Origin: Flavobacterium daemonense | GTDB taxonomy: Bacteria; Bacteroidota; Bacteroidia; Flavobacteriales; Flavobacteriaceae | Direction: 5' to 3' | DNA length: 64,000 bases | Assembly: GCF_007341385.1 (NCBI RefSeq) | Contig: NZ_VJYD01000002.1 | Coordinates: 434,001-498,000 of the forward strand | In this document: positions 26,724 through 34,835 of the stretch, piece after piece | Numbering within the stretch: position 1 is the stretch's first letter | Layout of the letters: the number at the start of each line of letters is the position of its first letter | The notes under the pieces: generated by a model | Database searches by the model: none | What the model was told of the DNA's origin: nothing | Seen by the model: only the letters and a program-made list of their open reading frames with translations | Translations under genes and position numbers: made by a program

Positions 26724-27467
26724 ATGAAAAGAAAAGAGTTTTTAAGAGGTTTGGGTTTAATGGGGATTTCGTCTTTGGCAATTCCAATTATCAACTCATG
26801 CAGTAAAGATGATGTTTCTGACATAGCATCAGATTCAAGTTCTTCTTCTGGTTCAGGATCGTCTTCGGGCGATTGCTCCGTATCTCCGTCAGAAACTGCC
26901 GGACCTTTCCCAACAATTACGCCTTCATCTTTAGTAAAATCAAACATTGTAATGGATAGAACCGGCGTTGGTTTTACCATTAAAATCACGATTAAAAATA
27001 CCAAGGCAAGTTGTGCAGCTCTAAAAGGCGCCATAGTTGATATTTGGTATTGCGACAAAGACGGTTATTATTCGGAATACGGCGGAACTTCAATGCAGTC
27101 TGTAAATTATACTTCGGTTCATTTTTTAAGAGGAAGACAAACAACAGACGACAACGGATTAGTGACTTTTACTTCTATTTTCCCAAGTTGGTACTCGGGC
27201 AGAGCGACGCATATTCATGTGCATGTTTACAACGCAAGCGGAACTTCTTTATTAGTAACTCAAATTGCTTTTCCCGAAGGTGCAAACAGTGCGGTTGCGC
27301 TAGTAAATGCTTCAACGGCTAACGGATATACAAAAGGTTTAAACGGTTATACGTATAATGCATCCGATAATGTTTTTTCAGATTCAGTTGCAAATGAAAT
27401 GTCAACCGTGACAGGAAGTGTGGCTGATGGTTTTGTTTTAACTCATACAGTTAATGTGGCAAGCTAG
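26724..27467 (+). CDS. Intradiol ring-cleavage dioxygenase-like lipoprotein
   Basis: A 247-residue protein of the protocatechuate/catechol intradiol dioxygenase fold. All four expected Fe(III) ligands are visible: Tyr109 (DIWYCD), Tyr157 (PSWYSGR), His163 and His165 (THIHVHV). The N-terminus has KRKEFLRG, a Tat-like motif with one Arg replaced by Lys, followed by a hydrophobic stretch and a lipobox ending at Cys26 (IINSC), then a Ser/Gly-rich tether (residues ~35-50). It is therefore probably an exported, membrane-anchored enzyme acting on an aromatic diol. Cytosolic catabolic genes are absent nearby, so the substrate is unknown. It starts a probable three-gene operon (18 bp to the pirin-like gene). 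Confidence 0.85.
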   Translation: MKRKEFLRGLGLMGISSLAIPIINSCSKDDVSDIASDSSSSSGSGSSSGDCSVSPSETAGPFPTITPSSLVKSNIVMDRTGVGFTIKITIKNTKASCAALKGAIVDIWYCDKDGYYSEYGGTSMQSVNYTSVHFLRGRQTTDDNGLVTFTSIFPSWYSGRATHIHVHVYNASGTSLLVTQIAFPEGANSAVALVNASTANGYTKGLNGYTYNASDNVFSDSVANEMSTVTGSVADGFVLTHTVNVAS

Positions 27468-27485
27468 ATTTAAAAATAGGTAATA

Positions 27486-28181
27486 ATGATAGTTCAAATT
27501 CCAGCTCAAATATATAAGTCAGATGCAAGAGGCATGTTTAATTCTGCAAAGCACAACCGTTTTGCGACTTTTAATTTTGAGGATTACCAAGATATATCCA
27601 GAAAAGGCTTTGGATCCCTGAAAATTTTAAACGAGGTAATACTTGCTCCACAACAACGTATAACCCGATTAATAAGTTCAAATTCAAACGTGATCATTTT
27701 GCCTTTGTTTGGCGGTATTGAGTACAAGGATAATTTTGGTAATGCGGAGTTTTTGCGCGTTGATCAAATTCGGGTAATTGCGGCAGATGATGATTTGGAA
27801 ATTGAAATATTTAACCCATATGATGGCGAAAACGTAAGTTATCTGGAAATCGATTTTGAAATGGGTCCACAGTATTTCAAAAATTACTTTCAGCAGTATA
27901 AGTTTGAAATTGCCAAACACAATAAGCTGAATGCTTTATTTGAGATTGAAAAGGGACTTGGTTTCATCGGAATTTATGATGGAAGAAAAGAAGGTTTTTA
28001 TACTTTGAAAAATGCAGATAATGGCGTTTTTACATTTGTCATCAATGGCGTTTTTGAAATTGAAAACCGACTTTTGGAAGCCAAAGATGGTTTAGGAATA
28101 AAAAAAATTTCAACCATCGAATGGGAAGCTTTGTCTGAAAACGCCATTTTGTTGGTAATTGAAGTGCCGTTGAAGTTTTAA
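27486..28181 (+). CDS. Pirin-like bicupin protein lacking metal ligands
   Basis: A 231-residue protein with the pirin opening pattern (RFATFNFEDYQD...GFGSLKILNEVILAPQQRI) and two cupin-like halves. In canonical pirins/quercetinases the next segment holds the His-x-His and later His/Glu metal ligands; here the corresponding residues read PQQRITRLISSN and no His cluster is present, so the metal site is apparently lost. It could act as a non-enzymatic regulator or structural partner, or use another chemistry. The gene sits 18 bp after the dioxygenase-like gene and 9 bp before the next unknown gene, which suggests joint expression. Confidence 0.75.
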   Translation: MIVQIPAQIYKSDARGMFNSAKHNRFATFNFEDYQDISRKGFGSLKILNEVILAPQQRITRLISSNSNVIILPLFGGIEYKDNFGNAEFLRVDQIRVIAADDDLEIEIFNPYDGENVSYLEIDFEMGPQYFKNYFQQYKFEIAKHNKLNALFEIEKGLGFIGIYDGRKEGFYTLKNADNGVFTFVINGVFEIENRLLEAKDGLGIKKISTIEWEALSENAILLVIEVPLKF

Positions 28182-28190
28182 AATTTAGGA

Positions 28191-28691
28191 ATGGAAATCA
28201 GAAAAATAAAATTGGCATACCGAATTGTAATCGACAGTTCTTCGACTTTTTTGTGGGACAAATATGTTTTTGAAGATACTTTCAAAGAATATCAAATGCA
28301 GAGCCAGCAATTTAATTCGGAAACAAATCCAAAAAACACCTTTCGCGAATTATTGGCCGAAAATGAAAAAGCAGAAAAATTGCATTTTCTCACCGGAATC
28401 GCGGCGAGCGGCTACGTCGATCAATTAAAAGGAAATTTTCATCGCGTGACAGATGTTCTCGGAAACAACTATTTTCCATTTATCAATTATCAGTTGGATA
28501 TTATCAATACGGATATTACGGATTTATCAAAACATAAAATCGGAATCACCTTTTATTCGCCTTTGCTAACATATTTTGGAATTGTGGAAGGAAATTATCT
28601 GGTTTCAAAAAATACGGAAGAAACTAATGAATTTGAAACCATCATGTTTCCTGTTCAAAAGAATTTGTCAATCTGTTTTCTCCAAAAATAA
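28191..28691 (+). CDS. Hypothetical protein, third gene of dioxygenase operon
   Basis: A 166-residue soluble protein that I do not recognise. It has no signal peptide, membrane segment or Cys/His metal motif. The sequence mixes short beta-like strands (IKLAYRIVIDSS, KIGITFYSPLLTYFGIVEG) with a charged helix around residues 45-65 (LLAENEKAEKL). It starts 9 bp after the pirin-like gene and is likely co-translated with it. Its reading frame has the same base composition as its neighbours, so there is no sign of recent transfer. Confidence 0.7.
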   Translation: MEIRKIKLAYRIVIDSSSTFLWDKYVFEDTFKEYQMQSQQFNSETNPKNTFRELLAENEKAEKLHFLTGIAASGYVDQLKGNFHRVTDVLGNNYFPFINYQLDIINTDITDLSKHKIGITFYSPLLTYFGIVEGNYLVSKNTEETNEFETIMFPVQKNLSICFLQK

Positions 28692-28723
28692 ATAGTAAGC
28701 ATATCACTGAGTGTAATTATTTT

Positions 28724-28859
28724 AACACATAGAAACATAGATTTTTTAAACTTTTTAAAGGCGCTTCACTTGCATTAAAAAACATAGGCTATGTGTTAGA
28801 AACTAGTTTCTTTTTGTATTCTTTTTTGTACACATTCAAAATCTATGTTTCTATGTGTT
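28724..28859 (+). repeat. Dispersed intergenic repeat, family A copy 2 (compound)
   Basis: Bases 28724-28797 match copy 1 (same inverted ends and core AAAGGCGCTTCACTTG). A second inverted arm, CTATGTTTCTATGTGTT at 28843-28859, is the exact reverse complement of the opening AACACATAGAAACATAG, so the element can fold into one large hairpin. It occupies the middle of the 455-bp gap before pgk; the rest of that gap is AT-rich with no gene seen. Confidence 0.75.
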
Positions 28860-29105
28860 GAATTTTTTTCAAATTAATGCCACAATACAATTAAGTAAAA
28901 AACAGAAATTTTTTGTTTCATTTTTTGCCTTTTCTGCTAGTCTCTAAGCAGGAATGGCTTTTTTTTGATTAAAGTTGATGGGAATTTGCATTTAAAATTG
29001 TGTTTAATATTTAATAAACCAATTTATTTGTGAAATTATAACGTTTTCGTTCTTTTAATTATCGATTTTTTAGTTTATCCGAATTTATTAGTACTGCAAA
29101 AGTTC

Positions 29106-29113
29106 TATATTTG
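29106..29113 (+). promoter_or_regulatory. -7 promoter box of pgk
   Basis: TATATTTG fits the Bacteroidetes -7 consensus TAnnTTTG and lies 33 nt before the pgk ATG. No clear TTG is found at the expected -33 distance, so the call rests on one box. Confidence 0.45.
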
Positions 29114-29146
29114 TTGTTCTTTCAAAAAAATTAAAAAACTAGTCAA

Positions 29147-30334
29147 ATGAAAACTTTAAACGATTTCGATTTTAAAAATAAAAAAGCAATTATTCGTGTT
29201 GATTTTAATGTCCCTTTAGATGAAAATTTCAATGTAACTGATGCAACACGTATTGAAGCTGCGAAACCTACAATTGATGCTATTTTAGCGCAAGGAGGAA
29301 GTGTAATCTTAATGTCGCATTTAGGGCGTCCAAAAGGTGCTGAAGAAAAATATTCATTAAAACATATCTTGAAAACGGCTTCTGAAATTTTAGGAGTTCA
29401 AGTTCAGTTTGCTTCAGACTGCGTTGGCGAGCCAGCTCAAACTGCTGCTAAAAACCTAAAACCAGGGGAAGTTCTTTTATTAGAAAATTTACGTTTCCAT
29501 GCTGAAGAAGAAGCTGGAGATGTTGCTTTTGCAAAAGAATTGGCTTCACTTGGAGATATTTATGTAAACGATGCTTTTGGAACTGCTCACAGAGCGCACG
29601 CTTCGACTACAATTATTGCTCAGTTTTTTCCAACTGAAAAATGTTTCGGAACATTATTAGCAAAAGAAATCGAGAGTTTGAATAAAGTTTTGAAAAACAG
29701 TGAAAAACCGGTAACTGCGGTTCTTGGAGGTTCTAAAGTTTCTTCAAAAATCACGGTTATCGAAAATATTTTGGATAAAGTGGACCACATGATCATTGGC
29801 GGTGGTATGACTTTTACTTTCATCAAAGCACAAGGCGGAAAAATTGGTGAGTCAATCTGCGAAGATGATAAACAAGAATTGGCGCTTGAAATTTTAAGAT
29901 TAGCTAAAGAAAAAGGTGTCCAAGTTCACATTCCAGTTGATGTAGTTGCTGCTGACGATTTCTCAAATACTGCAAATACACAAGTTGTTGATGTAACAGC
30001 AATTCCTGACGGATGGCAAGGTCTTGACGCTGGTCCAAAATCTTTGGAGAACTTCAAAAAAGTGATTTTAGAGTCTAAAACTATTTTATGGAATGGTCCA
30101 TTAGGAGTTTTTGAAATGGAAACTTTCTCAAAAGGAACAATTGCTTTAGGTGATTATATCGCTGAAGCAACTAAAAATGGTGCTTTTTCATTAGTAGGTG
30201 GAGGAGATTCTGTTGCTGCTGTGAAACAATTTGGTCTTGAAGATAAAATGAGCTACGTTTCAACAGGTGGTGGAGCTATGCTAGAGATGCTTGAGGGCAA
30301 AGTTTTACCTGGAATTGCAGCAATTTTAGACTAA
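29147..30334 (+). CDS. pgk: Phosphoglycerate kinase
   Basis: A 395-residue enzyme of normal bacterial length that interconverts 1,3-bisphosphoglycerate + ADP and 3-phosphoglycerate + ATP in glycolysis/gluconeogenesis. The family signatures are plain: [10 protein letters not shown] near the N-terminus, the substrate-binding SHLGRPKG and LLLENLRFH motifs, [25 protein letters not shown], and the nucleotide-binding C-terminal [12 protein letters not shown]...[13 protein letters not shown]. It appears monocistronic: a 455-bp gap precedes it, and the next gene has its own promoter box. Confidence 0.98.
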   Translation: MKTLNDFDFKNKKAIIRVDFNVPLDENFNVTDATRIEAAKPTIDAILAQGGSVILMSHLGRPKGAEEKYSLKHILKTASEILGVQVQFASDCVGEPAQTAAKNLKPGEVLLLENLRFHAEEEAGDVAFAKELASLGDIYVNDAFGTAHRAHASTTIIAQFFPTEKCFGTLLAKEIESLNKVLKNSEKPVTAVLGGSKVSSKITVIENILDKVDHMIIGGGMTFTFIKAQGGKIGESICEDDKQELALEILRLAKEKGVQVHIPVDVVAADDFSNTANTQVVDVTAIPDGWQGLDAGPKSLENFKKVILESKTILWNGPLGVFEMETFSKGTIALGDYIAEATKNGAFSLVGGGDSVAAVKQFGLEDKMSYVSTGGGAMLEMLEGKVLPGIAAILD

Positions 30335-30382
30335 AATATCACAATTAACATTTTTTTGCGTATTTTTAAACACTAAACTTTT

Positions 30383-30390
30383 TAGTTTTG
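30383..30390 (+). promoter_or_regulatory. -7 promoter box of LysM transglycosylase gene
   Basis: TAGTTTTG matches TAnnTTTG and lies 54 nt before the ATG at 30445. A TTTG at 30355-30358 is 24 nt upstream, one base beyond the usual spacer range. Confidence 0.45.
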
Positions 30391-30444
30391 CAAAAATAAG
30401 CATCTTATAATTGTTTGATTTATAAGATTTTAAAAAAATGTTAT

Positions 30445-32277
30445 ATGATTGTACGGAAAATATCTATAATAGTAGGAGCTCTATGTTCAATGTCGATGTT
30501 TGCACAGCAATCTGCATCATCAGAAACTGAAATAAAGCCGGAAGTAAAATTATCGTATCTAGACTCGGTTAAAAGCACTTTCAAAAAAAATGAGATGGCT
30601 GCAAAAGCAGACAGTCTTTGGATGAAAGAATTAACAAGTCTTGATATTTACGATGATTTATCGAAAGATATTCAAACTATTAATTCAGATGTTACGGTCG
30701 ATGAAGAATTGCCAACAGAATTGTTGAAACAGCGATTACAGGCAATGAACGAAAAATCGCCTTTTCATATCGAGTACAATCAAGGTTTAGAAAACATAAT
30801 AAAGTCATTTCTTAAGAATCGCAAAAAGTCATTTTCTCGATTAATGGCTTTATCAGAATACTACTTCCCAATTTTTGAAGAGTCTTTTGCAAAAAACAAT
30901 ATTCCTTTAGAAATAAAATATTTAGCCGTTGTAGAATCTGCTTTAAATCCTAAAGCAGTTTCTAAAATGGGCGCTACAGGACTTTGGCAGTTCATGTACG
31001 GAACAGGAAAACAATATGCGCTGAAAATCGATTCATATGTTGATGAGCGTAGTGATCCTATGAAAGCTACTGCGGCCGCAAGTGATTACTTTACTAAAAT
31101 GTTTGAAGTTTTTGGTGATTGGGAACTGGTTTTGGCTTCTTATAATTCAGGACCTGGAAATGTTACCAAAGCAATTCGTCGTTCTGAAGGGAAAACAAAT
31201 TACTGGGATATTCGTAGTAATCTTCCGAAAGAAACCCAAGGTTATGTACCGGCCTTTTACGCAACAATGTATCTTTTTGAATATCATAAAGAACACGGAA
31301 TCAACCCAGAAAGAGCTGTTGTAAAGAACTTCGAAACGGATACAATAAATATTAAAAAAGAAATGACTTTCAAACAAATCGCCGATTTGCTTGATATGCC
31401 TCAATCTCAAATTCAGCTTTTAAATCCTTCTTATAAATTAAATGTAGTGCCTTATTATCAAGGTGAACAGCATTTTTTACGTCTTCCGAAGGATAAAATC
31501 GCCACTTTCGTTTCAAACGAAAAACAAATTTATGCTTATGTAGATTACCAATCTGCAAATCGTGCACTTCCAGTAAAACTTGCTCTTAAGGTAGCGCCAA
31601 AAGCGAAACCTCATCAAGAAAAAATTATTGACACAGATATGCAGCTTTATAAGGTGCAGAAAGGTGATAACTTAGGTGCTATTGCCGAAAAATATAATGT
31701 CGATATCGCCGAGTTAAAGAAGTGGAATAACTTAAAATCAAACTCTGTTGCATTAGGAAGAACATTGAAAATCAAGTCGGATGTTGATCCTGCGAAGATT
31801 TCAAAAGATGCAAAATCAAGTCTTGCAGTTGAGAAAAAATCGGAAGAGGCAATTGCTTCTGCTGAGGATAAAGATAAAAATGCTGCAGAGCCTCAAGAAT
31901 ATGTTGTAGCTGCAGGAGATAATTTAGGTAGCATTGCTAAAAAATTCGGTACGACTATTGCGGAGTTAAAAGAACTTAATGGTCTTACTTCAAACAATAT
32001 TGGTTTAGGAAAAACATTAGTGATTTCTAAAGAAGTACCTGTAATTGAAGAAACTGCAAATGTAAATACAGCGTTAGCAGCAAATGCGTCTGTAGATTCA
32101 TTTAAGAAAAGTGCGGTATCTAAAAAAATCAGCGAAGATTATTACGTTAAAAAAGGAGATTCTCTTTACAGCATTTCAAAAAAATATCCTGGAGTTACAA
32201 TTTCAGATATTAAAAAATGGAATGGCATTAAAGATGGAGATATAAAACCCGGAATGAAACTTAAAATAAACGGATAA
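30445..32277 (+). CDS. MltD-like lytic transglycosylase with three LysM domains
   Basis: A 610-residue secreted or periplasmic murein enzyme. The ATG at 30445 gives a signal peptide (MIVRKISIIVGALCSMSMFA). A GH23/SLT domain (residues ~150-290) carries the catalytic Glu164 in AVVESALNP, followed by GATGLWQFM and ASYNSGPGNV. Three LysM peptidoglycan-binding repeats follow, at about residues 404-450 (YKVQKGDNLGAIAEKY), 490-535 (YVVAAGDNLGSIAKKF) and 563-608 (YYVKKGDSLYSISKKY). It cleaves glycan strands to 1,6-anhydromuropeptides and is expected to act in wall remodelling. An in-frame TTG further upstream is possible but would put charged residues ahead of the signal peptide. Confidence 0.93.
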   Translation: MIVRKISIIVGALCSMSMFAQQSASSETEIKPEVKLSYLDSVKSTFKKNEMAAKADSLWMKELTSLDIYDDLSKDIQTINSDVTVDEELPTELLKQRLQAMNEKSPFHIEYNQGLENIIKSFLKNRKKSFSRLMALSEYYFPIFEESFAKNNIPLEIKYLAVVESALNPKAVSKMGATGLWQFMYGTGKQYALKIDSYVDERSDPMKATAAASDYFTKMFEVFGDWELVLASYNSGPGNVTKAIRRSEGKTNYWDIRSNLPKETQGYVPAFYATMYLFEYHKEHGINPERAVVKNFETDTINIKKEMTFKQIADLLDMPQSQIQLLNPSYKLNVVPYYQGEQHFLRLPKDKIATFVSNEKQIYAYVDYQSANRALPVKLALKVAPKAKPHQEKIIDTDMQLYKVQKGDNLGAIAEKYNVDIAELKKWNNLKSNSVALGRTLKIKSDVDPAKISKDAKSSLAVEKKSEEAIASAEDKDKNAAEPQEYVVAAGDNLGSIAKKFGTTIAELKELNGLTSNNIGLGKTLVISKEVPVIEETANVNTALAANASVDSFKKSAVSKKISEDYYVKKGDSLYSISKKYPGVTISDIKKWNGIKDGDIKPGMKLKING

Positions 32278-32290
32278 TAAAAAAATCATC

Positions 32291-32298
32291 TAAATTTG
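32291..32298 (+). promoter_or_regulatory. -7 box upstream of DUF4837 lipoprotein
   Basis: TAAATTTG, 24 nt before the ATG at 32323, matches TAnnTTTG. No TTG at the usual spacing; the gene could also be read through from the transglycosylase. Confidence 0.35.
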
Positions 32299-32322
32299 GG
32301 TTTTATTTCATAAATTAAAAAA

Positions 32323-33288
32323 ATGAATAAAACCCATTTTTTATTTCTAATACTGCCGTTTTTACTGGTTTCGTGTTTAAAAACCGATAAACAGTCTCAA
32401 CCTGTATCTGGTAAAACCAATACCATTTCGGTCATTATCGATGATCAGTTGTGGTACGGCGAAGTTGGCGATACGATCAGAAATAAATTTGCATCGCCTG
32501 TTTTGGGCCTTACTCAAGAAGAACCTCTTTTTACAATAAATCAATATCCAGCGCGATTGCTTGAAGGTTTTGTAACCGACAGCCGAAGCATTATCGTGGT
32601 CAAAAAAGCGGCATTGGATAAGTTTGAAATTATTCGCAGCAAAAAACTTCCTCACAACACTTTTCGCATTTATGGAAAATCGGTAGATGATATTATCTGC
32701 AGCATTGAACTCAATGCGCCGCAAATGATTAAAATAATTCACGATGCTGAGATAGAGAAAATTCAGCAGGACAACAGCAAATCAATACTCAATCAGGCGA
32801 TTATCAAAAATAAATTTCATGTTGCATTAGAAATCCCAGTTGGTTATGAATACATGCTGCATAAAAAGAATTTTATTTGGCTTAAAAGAAATATCATAAG
32901 CGGCAATACGAGTTTGCTCATTTATGAGATTCCGATAACATCTTTTAAGAAATCAAATGTTGTAGCAGATATAATCAAAATGCGGGATTCTGTTGGAGGC
33001 TACATCAAAGGGAGAGAACCAAACACCCGAATGATTACTGGCGAAGCTTACGCGCCATATTTTACCAATATACTTCTAGACGGTAAAAAAGCGTATGAAA
33101 CCAAAGGAAGCTGGGAAATGAGAAATGATTTCATGGCAGGACCTTTTATCAATTATGCAATTCTTGACGAAACTCATAATCGAATTTTGGTTATTGAAGG
33201 CTTTTGTTATTCACCATCTAATCAAGAACGTGATTTGATGATGGAATTAGAAGCGATTATTAAAACTGTCAAAATTGATAAAAAGTAA
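32323..33288 (+). CDS. DUF4837 family lipoprotein
   Basis: A 321-residue lipoprotein. The signal peptide ends in a lipobox with Cys18 (LLVSC). The mature part matches the DUF4837 pattern known from Bacteroidetes: an early ISVIIDDQLWYGEVGDTIR segment, a mid-protein IPVGYEYMLHKKNFIWLKR and an ending LVIEGFCYSP. The family has no established biochemical role. It starts 45 bp after the LysM transglycosylase gene; this pairing may point to a cell-envelope function, but that is inference. Confidence 0.8.
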   Translation: MNKTHFLFLILPFLLVSCLKTDKQSQPVSGKTNTISVIIDDQLWYGEVGDTIRNKFASPVLGLTQEEPLFTINQYPARLLEGFVTDSRSIIVVKKAALDKFEIIRSKKLPHNTFRIYGKSVDDIICSIELNAPQMIKIIHDAEIEKIQQDNSKSILNQAIIKNKFHVALEIPVGYEYMLHKKNFIWLKRNIISGNTSLLIYEIPITSFKKSNVVADIIKMRDSVGGYIKGREPNTRMITGEAYAPYFTNILLDGKKAYETKGSWEMRNDFMAGPFINYAILDETHNRILVIEGFCYSPSNQERDLMMELEAIIKTVKIDKK

Positions 33289-33301
33289 GTGTTTCTTATT
33301 T

Positions 33302-33394
33302 TTTAACCGCAAGGTTCGCAAAATTTTATAAAAGCACGATAAATTAAAAACATTATTGACCCTTGCGTAATTCTTTGCGGCCCTTGCGGTTAAA
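33302..33394 (+). repeat. Dispersed intergenic repeat, family B
   Basis: A 93-bp element with perfect 13-bp terminal inverted repeats TTTAACCGCAAGG and CCTTGCGGTTAAA, plus internal GCGTAA/TTGCGG relatives. It lies between two lipoprotein genes. It has no coding capacity and resembles short palindromic repeats common in Flavobacterium genomes. Confidence 0.75.
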
Positions 33395-33433
33395 TCTGAA
33401 ACCTAAATCCTGAAACTTCAAAACATTTTTCTT

Positions 33434-33441
33434 AAATTTGT
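33434..33441 (+). promoter_or_regulatory. -7 box upstream of DUF1579 gene
   Basis: TAAATTTG lies 27 nt before the ATG and fits TAnnTTTG. No matching -33 TTG was found. Confidence 0.4.
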
Positions 33442-33468
33442 TTGTAACAAACGTAAAAACAAATACTT

Positions 33469-34116
33469 ATGAAAAATGTAACCGGAATATTAGTAGTATT
33501 GATTTTGAGTTTTATTTCTTGTAAAAAAGAAGTGAAAACAGAAACTGAAGCCGCAAAAAATTTAGATAGTATTAAAACGGAAGAGCCAGTTGCTGAAGCT
33601 GAAACACCTGTAGATTCTGCAACTGAAGTAAAAGCTTGGCAAGATTATGCGACTCCTAGCGAAACTCACAAAATAATGGCTGAAGAAGCTGGAACATGGA
33701 ATTGTGAAATGACTTTTTGGTATGAGCCAAACGGAAAGCCTGAAAAAGCAACTTCGACTGCAAATGTGAAAATGGTTCTTGGAGGACGTTATCAAGAATC
33801 AGATTATAAAGGAACTATTATGGGAGCTCCGTTTGAAGGAAAAGGAACTTTGGCTTATAACAACGTTACTAAAGAATATACGAATACTTTTATCGACAAT
33901 ATGGGAACCGGAATGATGGTGGCAATGGGCAAATATGACGAAGGTTCAAAAACGATCGAATTGAAAGGAGAAGTTGTAAATCCAGTGACGGGCAAAAAAG
34001 CGCCATATCGTGAACTTTATCACATTGTTGACGCGACAACTCGAAAAATGGAAATGTTTGACACTAAAAACGGCGCTGAATATAAAAGCATGGAAATCGT
34101 GATGAAGAAAAAATAA
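33469..34116 (+). CDS. DUF1579 family lipoprotein
   Basis: A 215-residue lipoprotein (lipobox around LSFISC, Cys18) with an acidic Glu/Thr/Ala-rich tether (residues ~22-55) and a DUF1579 domain (residues ~60-214). Family features seen are GTWNCEMTFWYEP, LGGRYQESDYKG, MGAPFEGKGTLAYNN and a final YKSMEIVMKKK. The domain is a predicted beta-barrel of unknown function, often found in secreted or lipid-anchored proteins. A strong hairpin follows the gene, so it is probably a single-gene transcript. Confidence 0.85.
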   Translation: MKNVTGILVVLILSFISCKKEVKTETEAAKNLDSIKTEEPVAEAETPVDSATEVKAWQDYATPSETHKIMAEEAGTWNCEMTFWYEPNGKPEKATSTANVKMVLGGRYQESDYKGTIMGAPFEGKGTLAYNNVTKEYTNTFIDNMGTGMMVAMGKYDEGSKTIELKGEVVNPVTGKKAPYRELYHIVDATTRKMEMFDTKNGAEYKSMEIVMKKK

Positions 34117-34136
34117 GTATTTAGTTTCGATTAAAT

Positions 34137-34178
34137 AATAGAAATCCCGATTGCAATTTGTGATCGGGATTTCTATTT
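34137..34178 (+). terminator. Intrinsic terminator after DUF1579 gene
   Basis: AATAGAAATCCCGAT and ATCGGGATTTCTATT form a perfect 15-bp stem with an 11-nt loop. The right arm ends in a short T run. The loop also holds the TTG of the next gene's promoter. Confidence 0.8.
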
Positions 34179-34190
34179 GATGTAATTTTG
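34158..34190 (+). promoter_or_regulatory. Promoter of ElaA-like acetyltransferase gene
   Basis: TTG at 34158-34160, a 22-nt spacer and TAATTTTG at 34183-34190 fit the Flavobacterium consensus. The ATG is 49 nt downstream. The -33 box lies inside the upstream terminator hairpin, a compact arrangement. Confidence 0.55.
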
Positions 34191-34239
34191 CGAAAATTAA
34201 TAGTAAACAATAAACCCAAAACACGAAACGACATAAAGA

Positions 34240-34686
34240 ATGGAGTTAAAATGGAAAATAAAGCCGTTTGAGGCACTAACGGTTCACGAGCTATATGATT
34301 TGCTTAAACTACGAAGCGAGATCTTTGTAGTGGAACAAAACTGTGTTTATTTAGATCTTGACGGAAAGGACAAGAAAGGATTGCATTTGATTGGTGAATA
34401 TGACGGCAAAATTGTTGCTTACACGCGTTTGTTTGATGCTGGAATAAGTTTTGATAACGCATCGATAGGAAGAGTGGTTGTTGATGCCAATTATCGCGAC
34501 AGAAAATGGGGTCATGATTTAATGCGTGAATCAATTGCAGCTATTAAAGAAAATTTCGGGAAAGATCAAATTACGATTGGTGCGCAATTGTATTTAAAGA
34601 AATTCTACGAAAGTCATGGGTTTGTACAATCAAGCGAAATGTATCTTGAAGATGATATTGAACATATCGAGATGATCCGAGGATAA
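34240..34686 (+). CDS. ElaA-like GNAT N-acetyltransferase
   Basis: A 148-residue single-domain GNAT protein of ElaA type. Typical features are LYDLLKLRSEIFVVEQNC near the N-terminus, the acetyl-CoA-binding region IGRVVVDANYRDRKWGHDLM (the Q/R-x-x-G-x-G/A loop here reads RDRKWG) and LYLKKFYESHGF near the C-terminus. The acceptor substrate of ElaA-type enzymes is not settled. It stands alone, with its own promoter and a convergent neighbour. Confidence 0.88.
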   Translation: MELKWKIKPFEALTVHELYDLLKLRSEIFVVEQNCVYLDLDGKDKKGLHLIGEYDGKIVAYTRLFDAGISFDNASIGRVVVDANYRDRKWGHDLMRESIAAIKENFGKDQITIGAQLYLKKFYESHGFVQSSEMYLEDDIEHIEMIRG

Positions 34687-34835
34687 AAAAACATTAATGC
34701 AAAAATGTTGCGTTATTGTTTTTGGTGTTTAAATTCTTTTAATAATTATCTATAAAACAATTTAATAGCGGTTTTTTTTGAAGTATTACTTTAGGATAAA
34801 TTGAAGTTGTTTTTTCCTTCGGGGAATTAAAAACT

